Of a DNA stretch of 34,401 bases, positions 16,771 to 24,442 are shown piece after piece. The position numbers and the translations under genes were made by a program. The stretch is taken from assembly GCA_002715485.1 (NCBI GenBank), contig PAZL01000029.1, positions 1-34,401 on the forward strand, written 5' to 3'. This stretch comes from Aequorivita sp. Lineage in GTDB: Bacteria > Bacteroidota > Bacteroidia > Flavobacteriales > Flavobacteriaceae. The notes below the pieces were generated by a model, which had not been told where the DNA came from, did no database searches, and saw only the letters and a program-made list of their open reading frames with translations. Numbering within the stretch: position 1 is the first letter of the stretch; the number at the start of each line of letters is the position of its first letter.

Positions 16771-16804
16771 TATAGCTTATGGCTTACAGCCTACAGCCTA
16801 CAGC
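16771..16804. repeat. Heptamer array R3, overlapping the cysD stop
   Basis: Minus-strand 7-mers GCTGTAG, GCTGTAG, GCTGTAA, GCCATAA, then GCTATA. The last base of the cysD TAG stop codon is the first base of the array. Opposite orientation to R1 and R2. The 104 bases between R2 and R3 show nothing recognisable. Confidence 0.85.
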
Positions 16805-17709
16805 TAAAAGTACCCCTGCCGCTTCCTATCCTCCATAGCTGTTTCGCTGCGTTTATCATCGCTTCGGTTGCCGCGTTCAGTCTGTTTCATTGCTGCAACT
16901 TCAACTACAATTTTCTCCAAAGTGTCGGCATCGCTTTCTATGCCGCCAGTAATGGTGATGTCTCCCAAAGTCCTAAATCGGATTTTTTTGCTTTCAATTT
17001 TTTCGTTTTCATCCAACTTTAAAAACTCGGAAACGGGAATCCAAGAATCGTTTCTCCAAACCACTTCGCGTTGGTGTGCCAAATACAGGGAAGGAATCTT
17101 TATATCCTCACGCTTTATATAATTCCAAACGTCCATTTCGGTCCAATTGCTTATAGGGAAAGCACGAAAATGCTCGCCTTCAAAATGTTTCCCATTTAAT
17201 AAATTCCAAAGCTCCGGCCGTTGGTTCTTTGGGTCCCATTGCCCAAAATCGTCACGGTGTGAAAAAAAGCGTTCCTTGGCACGGGCCTTTTCCTCATCAC
17301 GCCTACCACCACCTATTGCACAATCTATTTTGTTGCTTTCAATAGCATCAAGTAATGTTGTTATTTGAAGTGCATTACGTGTTGCGTTTTTTCCTTTTTC
17401 TTCAGCAACTCTTCCCGTGTCAATAGATTCCTGAACGGAGCCGACAATCAATTGAACGCCTAACGCTTCAATCAATTCATCGCGAAACTGAATAGTCTCT
17501 GGAAAATTATGGCCTGTATCCACGTGAAGCAACGGAAATGGAATCTTGGATGGATAAAATGCTTTTCTTGCCAAATGTGTTACCAGAATAGAGTCTTTTC
17601 CGCCTGAAAATAATATAACCGGATTCTGGAACTGTGCCCAAACCTCCCGGAGAATGTATATAGCCTCAGATTCAAGTTCATCCAAATAATTTAAATAGTA
17701 CTTACTCAT
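16804..17709 (-). CDS. cysD: Sulfate adenylyltransferase catalytic subunit
   Basis: 301 aa, full length. PP-loop ATP pyrophosphatase fold with SGGKDS at 35-40, HVDTGHNFPETIQFRDE near 81-97 and the GGGRRDEEKARAKERFFS stretch near 158-175. It makes adenosine 5'-phosphosulfate from sulfate and ATP with the help of the CysN GTPase. The basic C-terminus ending DRKRQGYF is typical. It follows cysC after a 138-base gap that contains array R4, and its own stop codon lies in array R3. Confidence 0.97.
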   Translation of the reverse strand: MSKYYLNYLDELESEAIYILREVWAQFQNPVILFSGGKDSILVTHLARKAFYPSKIPFPLLHVDTGHNFPETIQFRDELIEALGVQLIVGSVQESIDTGRVAEEKGKNATRNALQITTLLDAIESNKIDCAIGGGRRDEEKARAKERFFSHRDDFGQWDPKNQRPELWNLLNGKHFEGEHFRAFPISNWTEMDVWNYIKREDIKIPSLYLAHQREVVWRNDSWIPVSEFLKLDENEKIESKKIRFRTLGDITITGGIESDADTLEKIVVEVAAMKQTERGNRSDDKRSETAMEDRKRQGYF

Positions 17710-17826
17710 TTGCTATGCGTTAATTATGTTTAATTCGGGTTTCGTTAGTTTGCGATTCGTTAATTGGATATATAATCTTAATCGTTTATGATAAATCGTT
17801 TTCATAATCATCTTCAAATATAAATC

Positions 17827-17854
17827 ATAAAGCTTACAGCATAAAGCCTAAAGC
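17827..17854. repeat. Heptamer array R4, overlapping the cysC stop
   Basis: Minus-strand 7-mers GCTTTAG, GCTTTAT, GCTGTAA, GCTTTAT. The cysC stop codon TAG (17850-17848) is part of the first unit. Same orientation as R3. The rest of the cysC-cysD gap has imperfect CGTTAATT/CGTTAGTT repeats at about 17719-17766. Confidence 0.8.
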
Positions 17855-18435
17855 TTTGAACCAATAAATCTCATAATCAACGTCACCGCTTCTTCCACAG
17901 AAATCACAGTTGTATTTATTTCCACATCGGGAGCCATGGGTGCTTCGTAAGGGGCATTTACACCCGTGAAATTTTGAATTTCACCGGCTCGAGCCTTTTC
18001 ATACAAACCTTTTACATCACGTCGTTCGCACTCTTCAATAGGTGTGTTTACAAAAACCTCAACAAAGTTTTCATAACCCACAATTCGTTTTGCGTTTTCG
18101 CGGTCTTCCCTATAGGGTGAAACGAACGATGCCAAAACTACCAAACCTGCATCAATCATCAAATTGGCTACTTCTGCAATTCTTCTAATATTTTCAGATC
18201 TGTCTTCTGGCGTAAAGGAAAGATTATTGTTTAAGCCCTTGCGCACATTATCTCCGTCCAATAGGTAGGTATGGATTCCTTTAACAAAGAGAGCCTTTTC
18301 CAACGCATTTGCAATGGTAGATTTCCCAGAGCCCGAAAGCCCCGTAAACCAAATTAACAACGGCTCGTGCTTTTTTAAATCACTCCTTTGCCGCTGTGTA
18401 ATACTGAAGTTATGTGGAATTACATTTTCTTCCAT
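17848..18435 (-). CDS. cysC: Adenylylsulfate kinase
   Basis: 195 aa APS kinase, making PAPS (3'-phosphoadenosine 5'-phosphosulfate) from APS and ATP. The P-loop GLSGSGKST is at 32-40. LLDGDNVRKGLNNNLSF (about 58-74), FVSPYREDRENAKRIV and the GLYEKARAGEIQNFTG lid region are all present. A C-terminal stretch with EAPMAPDVEINT is typical. It begins 11 bases after the DUF2061 gene in the operon. Its last codons and stop coincide with heptamer array R4. Confidence 0.97.
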   Translation of the reverse strand: MEENVIPHNFSITQRQRSDLKKHEPLLIWFTGLSGSGKSTIANALEKALFVKGIHTYLLDGDNVRKGLNNNLSFTPEDRSENIRRIAEVANLMIDAGLVVLASFVSPYREDRENAKRIVGYENFVEVFVNTPIEECERRDVKGLYEKARAGEIQNFTGVNAPYEAPMAPDVEINTTVISVEEAVTLIMRFIGSKL

Positions 18436-18446
18436 AAAATTGTAAA

Positions 18447-18869
18447 TTAATTTCTATTTGGCAGTCCGTAATTTGTGCGATACCAAACGCGTTCGTGAAG
18501 ATAGTATAAAATCATTTTTGTCAAAAGTTCCGAAAGGCCAATCTTTAATCCTGTTAAAGGGTTTCCGGTAATGAGCCAAGAAAGTAACATAGTATCTAGC
18601 GTTCCTACACCACGCCAGGTAAGGGTTTTAAATACATGCCGTTTTCGACTTTCACGAATAATGCCTTTTTCCGAAAGATTAATGTTAAACCAAACCCTTT
18701 CGTGAAGATAGTATAGTATCATTTTGGTTATTACCTCCGCAAATCCAATTTTAAGCCCAGTCAACGGATTTCCTGTAATGAGCCAAGACAACAATATGGT
18801 GTCTAGTGTACCAACAATCCGCCAAGTAATGGTTTTGGCTATATGTCTTTTTCGGGATTGGTCCTTCAT
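18447..18869 (-). CDS. Duplicated DUF2061 membrane protein
   Basis: 140 aa made of two nearly identical DUF2061 units, at about 5-65 and 74-134. Both carry SRKRH, the T-W-R motif, GTLDT, SWLITGNPLTGLKIG and TKMILYYLHERVW. Each unit has two short hydrophobic helices. Family members often sit in sulfate-assimilation operons but have no assigned reaction. A role in sulfate handling is inferred from the neighbours. It starts 1 base after cysQ ends and is 11 bases from cysC. Confidence 0.9.
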   Translation of the reverse strand: MKDQSRKRHIAKTITWRIVGTLDTILLSWLITGNPLTGLKIGFAEVITKMILYYLHERVWFNINLSEKGIIRESRKRHVFKTLTWRGVGTLDTMLLSWLITGNPLTGLKIGLSELLTKMILYYLHERVWYRTNYGLPNRN

Positions 18870-18870
18870 C

Positions 18871-19656
18871 TTACACTTTTACCAAGAAGTAATTGTTAAG
18901 TAAATTGGGCTTGTTGTATTGCATATTTTTTTCCGTGGTCTGATCAATTACCGAAACCCCTACAGCATTACAGATTGCGTGTCCTGCGGCCGTGTCCCAT
19001 TCCATGGTTGGGGCAAAACGCGGATACAGTTGTGCAAGTCCTTCGGCTACTAAACAGAATTTTAATGAACTCCCTTTTGAAACAATTTCTACTTCATTTT
19101 GTTTTGCTATTTCTGCAATAAAATTTTTGGTTTCTTCATTCAAATGCGAACGGCTGCCTACAATTTTTACTACAGAAGCCTTACTTGGCTTTATTTCTTT
19201 AGCATTTTTTAAAATTTCCTCAACCGGATCATTTTCCGAAGAAATAATTATTTTCTTTGAAGTCTTACCGTCTGCAGATGTAAAATACAATTCTTTTGAA
19301 ACAGGAACGTAAATTACCCCAAGTACGGGATTACCATTTTCAACCAAAGCAATGTTTACAGTAAATTCACCATTTCGTTTTATAAATTCTTTGGTGCCAT
19401 CCAACGGGTCAACAATCCAACACCGGCTCCAGTCTTTTCTCTCAGCATAATCCAATTGCCTGTTTTCTTCACTTATAATAGGGATTACAGTAGATTTTAA
19501 ATACTCATTTATTACCTCGTTGGCATTTTTATCGGCCTGTGTAAGGGGTGAATCATCCTTTTTTTGTTCCACATCAAAGTTTGTGTCATAAACCATTAGG
19601 ATTTCTGTTCCGGCGGCTAAAGCAGCTTTTATTGCTACACTTAAAAGAGTATTCAT
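18871..19656 (-). CDS. cysQ: 3'(2'),5'-bisphosphate nucleotidase
   Basis: 261 aa inositol-monophosphatase-family enzyme that hydrolyses PAP (3'-phosphoadenosine 5'-phosphate), the by-product of PAPS use, to AMP. Metal ligands are visible in ISEENR (Glu63-Glu64), DPLDGTKEFIKR (83-94) and the C-terminal EWDTAAGHAICNAVG motif. First gene of the sulfate-activation operon. The 126-base region upstream, shared with a divergent small ORF, should hold the operon promoter. I find only near-matches to the -7 consensus there. Confidence 0.95.
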   Translation of the reverse strand: MNTLLSVAIKAALAAGTEILMVYDTNFDVEQKKDDSPLTQADKNANEVINEYLKSTVIPIISEENRQLDYAERKDWSRCWIVDPLDGTKEFIKRNGEFTVNIALVENGNPVLGVIYVPVSKELYFTSADGKTSKKIIISSENDPVEEILKNAKEIKPSKASVVKIVGSRSHLNEETKNFIAEIAKQNEVEIVSKGSSLKFCLVAEGLAQLYPRFAPTMEWDTAAGHAICNAVGVSVIDQTTEKNMQYNKPNLLNNYFLVKV

Positions 19657-19782
19657 TGTTAGGTTTTATTGAGTTTGGAAAGTTACAATTTTGAATTTAA
19701 AGAGAAGGTTTGAAACTATTGAAATACAAAGCAAATATTGGCTCCCTAAAAAAATCTTTGTAATTTTAAAGAAAAAGCAATT

Positions 19783-19926
19783 ATGGGAGATACTGTTGAC
19801 GGATTCGGAAAAAAACGCGACCACAACCAATATGGCGAGGTTAAAAAGGATAAGGACGAAATTGAAAAAGACACCAACTTGCCAAAACCCCCAAACCGGG
19901 CGAATGATAAAGATTCTAAAAAATAA
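19783..19926 (+). CDS. Possible small charged protein, 47 aa
   Basis: ATG at 19783 follows an A-rich stretch and opens 47 codons to TAA. The sequence begins MGDTVDGFGKKRDHNQYGEV and ends NDKDSKK. It is highly charged, lysine- and aspartate-rich, with no hydrophobic segment, so it would be a soluble, probably disordered cytoplasmic protein. An overlapping longer frame (19691-19939) looks random. I recognise no family. The imperfect -7 box AATCTTTG at 19753-19760 is suitably placed. Real status uncertain. Confidence 0.4.
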   Translation: MGDTVDGFGKKRDHNQYGEVKKDKDEIEKDTNLPKPPNRANDKDSKK

Positions 19927-19965
19927 AATAGCAAAATAATACCCCACCCGTGGATACTCCATAGC

Positions 19966-19995
19966 AAAGCCCTATCAAAGCCCTATCAAAGTCCT
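19966..19995. repeat. Short 11-bp tandem repeat
   Basis: AAAGCCCTATC occurs twice head to tail (19966-19987), followed by a decayed third copy AAAGTCCT. It lies in the gap between the small ORF and dps. The rest of 19996-20110 shows nothing I recognise. Confidence 0.6.
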
Positions 19996-20113
19996 TGAAT
20001 TGTAAGAAAATCGTCCATTTTTCCTACAAAAAATTTATTCTATTTTTTGAGCAATTTCAGGTACTGATTCTAGGTGTTTCATAGTTAAAAAAAGACTAAA
20101 CTATTTCTTAAAA

Positions 20114-20144
20114 TTGATTGCTATTCTAAGGTTAATTATCTTTG
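20114..20144 (+). promoter_or_regulatory. dps promoter
   Basis: A TTG at 20114-20116 and a perfect -7 box TATCTTTG at 20137-20144 are 20 bases apart, fitting the Bacteroidota -33/-7 layout. Transcription should start near 20150. This places the upstream in-frame ATG at 20142 off the mRNA and selects the ATG at 20169 as the dps start. Confidence 0.65.
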
Positions 20145-20168
20145 ATTGAAACCTTAAAAAACTACATA

Positions 20169-20660
20169 ATGAGCTATTTAAACCTCGATAAAAAGAAAAC
20201 TTCTGCAACAGCAAAAGAACTAAATGTACTTCTAGCAGATTACCATTTGTACTATCAAAAATTAAGAAATTTTCACTGGAACGTAATTGGTCATAATTTC
20301 TTTGATCTTCACATCAAGTTTGAAGAAATGTACGACGACGCAAAATTGAAAATTGATGAAATTGCTGAACGTATTTTGACACTTCGTTTTCAACCTACCA
20401 GTAATTTTACCGATTATTTGAAGATGAGCAATATTAAGGAATCCCCATCTGAAACTAAAGATTTAAAGATGGTTGAAATTTTACTGGAAGATCACGGTAA
20501 ATTACTGAAGCAAATGCGTACCGTAGTTGAAAAAGCAGATGCTGCTGGCGATGAAGGTACTATAGATATGATTGGTGGCTTTATTGGACATATAGAAAAG
20601 GTGAGTTGGATGCTAGATGCTTGGACAATGAAAACTGGAGAGGGCCACCCAGAAGCTTAA
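20169..20660 (+). CDS. dps: Dps-family ferritin-like DNA protection protein
   Basis: 163 aa from the ATG at 20169, the usual Dps length. It forms a 12-mer shell that oxidises and stores iron, using hydrogen peroxide, and protects DNA under oxidative or starvation stress. The inter-subunit ferroxidase ligands are visible at the spacing of E. coli Dps: His36 (NFHWNV), His48 (FDLHIK), Asp63 and Glu67 (KIDEIAERI). The C-terminus is short and acidic, without a lysine-rich DNA-binding tail. Single-gene unit with its own promoter and a hairpin terminator. The longer frame starting at 20142 (MIETLKNYI) begins inside the promoter and is rejected. Confidence 0.95.
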   Translation: MSYLNLDKKKTSATAKELNVLLADYHLYYQKLRNFHWNVIGHNFFDLHIKFEEMYDDAKLKIDEIAERILTLRFQPTSNFTDYLKMSNIKESPSETKDLKMVEILLEDHGKLLKQMRTVVEKADAAGDEGTIDMIGGFIGHIEKVSWMLDAWTMKTGEGHPEA

Positions 20661-20680
20661 ACTTTCCGATTTAAAAATTT

Positions 20681-20720
20681 AAAACTTGCTAGATATTTAA
20701 AGTATTTGGCAAGTTTTTTT
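20681..20720. terminator. Bidirectional terminator between dps and the phosphatase gene
   Basis: AAAACTTGC at 20681 pairs with GCAAGTTTT ending near 20717, and the inner part (AGATA/TATTT) pairs imperfectly. A run of eight T follows on the plus strand. It serves two convergent genes. Confidence 0.75.
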
Positions 20721-20722
20721 TA

Positions 20723-23700
20723 TTAAAAATCAAATCCCAATCCAAATGTAAGCCGTGTACCTTCGCTAGAATTAAATAGGCTGAGGTTAGCATTCACGCC
20801 CCCTGCCCCATTTATCCAAAAACCACCGCCACGGGAATTGTGCCATTTGTCTGAATTATCGTCACGCAACCAAACCCTTCCTAAGTCTCCCCCTCCGTAA
20901 ATCCCGATTTGGAATGGCAATAATCCTATCTTAAACTCTGGAAAACTATAGCGCAAATCTGCACTACCCACCAAAAATGACTTGCCCGTAAAACGTTGTT
21001 CTCTATAACCTCTTAAGCCATTGTCACCTCCCAGGTTTGCAGCTTGATAAAACTGGTATTTCTGACCTAAATTCAATTGGTAGTTAATATTGGTTTTTAG
21101 TACTAAGGTTCTGTTTTTAACTAAAGTATTATAAAACCCAAGTCGTGTTTTTAAAAAGCCAAATAAATCATCCATATCCTCCAGATTATCCGTGATCCCG
21201 GCGTTAAGATCAAACAACATTCCTATCGTCGGGTTTTGGGGATCATCAAAACTTCTGTAATTGTAAATTCCTTCCAAGGTTACGAAGGAGCTTGTTTCTC
21301 CTTTATTTTCAACATCTGCTTGAGAAATAAAATTGGTTGGTGAGTTCCCTACTTCATAAGCGTCAAAGGTAGTTTGCAACTTAAAAAAGCTACCAAAATT
21401 ACTATTGCGAAGCAATCCAATATTACCCGAAATATGCTGTACATCTACCCTATTATAATCATAACCATTTTCATCCTGCAGATTTTGGGTTTCATTTCCA
21501 AAACCAAAAAAATTAATCTTGTAATTTGGACTTGTAAGCCGCGCGCCAAAACTGAGGTTTAAATCGTCTTTTATATTTGCAAACTCGCCGGAATATGAAA
21601 GTTCAAAACTATTGATATCAGTGAAATAGGCTAAATTTACTATGTGTTTTTGGGAAAATGGATTTCGTTGAAAATTATCTACCCTATAGGCATATTGCAG
21701 TGCCGCACGAAAACCGTCATCGGGATTATACCCAATTGCCGAAACCAATCCTTGTGAACGGTCTATTTGCTTTCGATAATCATAGGTGTTTAAATTATAA
21801 ATATCCGTAAAACGTAAACTGCCCCCTTTTTTTTCTTCAATTACACTTGGCATACTTTCATAATCGTAAACCTTTAACCTTTTACCTTGCTTTAAACTAA
21901 AACTGTCTTCATCCCTTCCGCCAATTATTCTCAAGAAAATTAAATCATCCTCTTCTCCATTTACTATAAACTTATCATTACCACTAAGGCCGTATATCCA
22001 TATTTCCTTAGTATCGTTTTTAGAAAATGTTCTATTAATTAAAGTATCAGATTTTATACCATTAATAGTAGTATAACCTCTCACATTTGTTTTGCCGTCA
22101 GCAAGTCTTGTTATTTCAAATAAATCGTCATAATCGGTCCCAACGATCGTCTGTAATGTGGAAAGATAGGTGTAGTATTCATCGGCAATGGTAACTAGAT
22201 TTCTTTTTCGCTCCTTTAATTTTTGCTTTATATCTTCCAAGGATTCATCCCGCACCTCTGGTGGAATATTATTAAATGCTTTCTCTATAATAGCATCGGA
22301 AATACTATCTTGAATTGATTTTGCCAAATATTTCCATTGTTCGCGACCCGAGTTTTTTAATAATGCCCGGTCCAGAATTACTCCTTCTTTATTGAACCAT
22401 TCTAGATCGTTCAAGTTCTCTCCATACACGTGGGTTTGCAAAGAGCCACTAAAAACAGAGCGGGTATAATCAAAAATATTTCCTTCAAAACTGGAAAATG
22501 CGTTGTCGCGGTTGTTAGGTATGGGAACGTAAACATTTTTTTTATATCGGTTGTAGAATTCTGCCCATTGCCAATGGTTTGGCTCACGGTCCCAATCGCC
22601 AATTAGCATATCAAACAATCTGGATTTTATATAATTTTCCTCATCAACTTGAACATTCCCTGTCTTCCGAAGTTTGATTAAAATATCATCCGTTGTTTCT
22701 ACATCATCAGGGTATTTGAAAAGACCTTCCCCTTCGCTCTTCTCGGAGGGTTCTATAGAAATCAAATACAAATCATTTCCGAAGCTATCATTGTAGCCCT
22801 CCAAACTTTTCTGTTTGGGAACATAATATAATTGAGGCGTGGTATAAAAGATGTTTATTGCCTTGGCCATATCTGGAATCGCCAGGATTGCATAGGGATG
22901 TGAAGCGGTATAAAAATTCGTGTTTTGTCCTTTTACGGAAGGAACATCAGCCTTTTCGGTATCTGTAGGTTTGTCGTCGGTATCTTCAAAAATGAGCTTC
23001 CTTGAAATCTCCAAAGCGTTTTTACCCATTGCGCGCATACGATATTGGTTACCATTATTGTCTGCCAATAAAAGTGAATTGTAATCTAACCCCTTATTTT
23101 CCTGAATTACTTTTAAACCTCCATATAAAGTATCCAACGAAGCAACCTGTGCGGTAACTGGTGTAGAGTATGCTTCTTTGTATTTTGCACCCCATACTGT
23201 CTTAAAAAATAATGCCTCATTTATACTATCCTGTTTAAAGATGGGTACTGTATATTGCTGTGGAAAAATTTCAGGTAACTCAGATATATCTTTTTTTACC
23301 GGTGCGGGAACAACTTCTTTTTGAAAGAGCATTTTAGGTTGAAAATTTTCACCTTTCACGTAATAACGCACCCAAGAGGAACCATCTTCAAACACATCCA
23401 GCACCGCAAAACCCTGCATGCCAGTACTAAAAAAACCATCCTTTCCTAGTGCAGCATACGATTCTTTAGCGCCACCACCAGAAACTATTTGTTTTAGACC
23501 ATCTTTTTCTATATACTGTAAATTATGGTCATGGCCCGATACAAAAACCAATCGCTGATTATTTTTTACCAGCTCCTGTAGTCTGTTCATTAAATTATTA
23601 TATAGCTCATTATACCTATCCTGAACGGAAACCCCACCCTGAGAGCGTACCTGAACTACCAAGGAGGATAAAAGTGGCATAGGTATTTTTTTTTGAAAAG

Positions 23701-24436
23701 GATATAAATGCTTTTCGAGTGCAAAATAACCACCATGGTTTCCGTTGGTAAACATCGGGTGGTGCATAGCGAAGACGATGGTCTTATTTTGGTTTTTCTC
23801 CAATTCCAACGCGAGTTCAATAAAAAACTTTTCGCGGGTTTTTATATCGCAATTTTCATTAATTGTTGGGTTTGCGTTCCAATCTTCTAGATACCATTGC
23901 GTATCGATGATAATGAGCTGTATATTTTTAGATACCGCTACACTTTCCAGTGGACACCCATTGCTGGGTCTAAAGGCATCCTGTTCTGGGAATAGTGCTT
24001 CCACATAATTTTCTTCACGGGCAACGCCTATTACACCATTGTTATACCATTCGTGGTTACCGGGAATAAAGATTGTTTGGCCTTCATAATCCTTAACCGC
24101 CCTGTATTGGGCATCAATCATATTTTCAGACTCCTTTCTTCGCGGGTGACCCTCGGGGTCCAATCCGGATGGGTAGATATTATCACCCAGATAAATCGTA
24201 TAATTACCTTTTGTCTTTTCGTTTTTAAGATAATTATTGAAGGTCGCCAGCGCATCACTCATCCCGCCCATTGGTGAAAGTCCTGCATCGCCAACCAAGT
24301 AAAAAGTTTTTTCTATTTTTTTTTGCGACGGATACAATGGTGACGCATCCTTATCCTTAAACTGTGGCGCATAAGTAGCACAGGACGAAATAAAGAATGT
24401 TGCAAAAAATAAAAAATAAAACTTTTTAAAAATCAT
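20723..24436 (-). CDS. Lipoprotein metallophosphoesterase fused to an Omp85-type barrel (active-site intact)
   Basis: 1237 aa. The lipoprotein signal ends ISSC (Cys19). A tartrate-resistant-acid-phosphatase-like metallophosphoesterase follows with all motifs: GDAG (Asp50), LGDNIY (Asp85), GNHE (126-129), MHHP (His225-226) and GHDHN (301-305). A middle domain (about 400-850) has weak kinase-like motifs: GDWDREPNHW at 613-622 and IPNNRD at 639-644. The C-terminal 330 residues are a bacterial surface antigen beta-barrel with the Omp85 LRGYREQRF loop motif and a terminal LGFDF. It is predicted to be an outer-membrane phosphatase. Substrate and sidedness are unknown. It lies 6 bases after its paralogue and ends at the terminator shared with dps. 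Confidence 0.88.
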   Translation of the reverse strand: MIFKKFYFLFFATFFISSCATYAPQFKDKDASPLYPSQKKIEKTFYLVGDAGLSPMGGMSDALATFNNYLKNEKTKGNYTIYLGDNIYPSGLDPEGHPRRKESENMIDAQYRAVKDYEGQTIFIPGNHEWYNNGVIGVAREENYVEALFPEQDAFRPSNGCPLESVAVSKNIQLIIIDTQWYLEDWNANPTINENCDIKTREKFFIELALELEKNQNKTIVFAMHHPMFTNGNHGGYFALEKHLYPFQKKIPMPLLSSLVVQVRSQGGVSVQDRYNELYNNLMNRLQELVKNNQRLVFVSGHDHNLQYIEKDGLKQIVSGGGAKESYAALGKDGFFSTGMQGFAVLDVFEDGSSWVRYYVKGENFQPKMLFQKEVVPAPVKKDISELPEIFPQQYTVPIFKQDSINEALFFKTVWGAKYKEAYSTPVTAQVASLDTLYGGLKVIQENKGLDYNSLLLADNNGNQYRMRAMGKNALEISRKLIFEDTDDKPTDTEKADVPSVKGQNTNFYTASHPYAILAIPDMAKAINIFYTTPQLYYVPKQKSLEGYNDSFGNDLYLISIEPSEKSEGEGLFKYPDDVETTDDILIKLRKTGNVQVDEENYIKSRLFDMLIGDWDREPNHWQWAEFYNRYKKNVYVPIPNNRDNAFSSFEGNIFDYTRSVFSGSLQTHVYGENLNDLEWFNKEGVILDRALLKNSGREQWKYLAKSIQDSISDAIIEKAFNNIPPEVRDESLEDIKQKLKERKRNLVTIADEYYTYLSTLQTIVGTDYDDLFEITRLADGKTNVRGYTTINGIKSDTLINRTFSKNDTKEIWIYGLSGNDKFIVNGEEDDLIFLRIIGGRDEDSFSLKQGKRLKVYDYESMPSVIEEKKGGSLRFTDIYNLNTYDYRKQIDRSQGLVSAIGYNPDDGFRAALQYAYRVDNFQRNPFSQKHIVNLAYFTDINSFELSYSGEFANIKDDLNLSFGARLTSPNYKINFFGFGNETQNLQDENGYDYNRVDVQHISGNIGLLRNSNFGSFFKLQTTFDAYEVGNSPTNFISQADVENKGETSSFVTLEGIYNYRSFDDPQNPTIGMLFDLNAGITDNLEDMDDLFGFLKTRLGFYNTLVKNRTLVLKTNINYQLNLGQKYQFYQAANLGGDNGLRGYREQRFTGKSFLVGSADLRYSFPEFKIGLLPFQIGIYGGGDLGRVWLRDDNSDKWHNSRGGGFWINGAGGVNANLSLFNSSEGTRLTFGLGFDF

Positions 24437-24442
24437 AAATTC

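Noticed and set aside
16233-17854. CRISPR array
   Set aside because: Units are only 7 bases, contiguous without spacers, degenerate and in both orientations; no cas genes are present.
20142-20168. Nine extra N-terminal residues for Dps from the upstream ATG
   Set aside because: This ATG lies inside the -7 box TATCTTTG, so it cannot be on the mRNA; the ATG at 20169 fits the Dps family length.
23708-24008. Plus-strand frames opposite the phosphoesterase domain
   Set aside because: They lie antisense to strongly conserved motifs (GHDHN, GNHE) and have no start-region signals; chance open frames.
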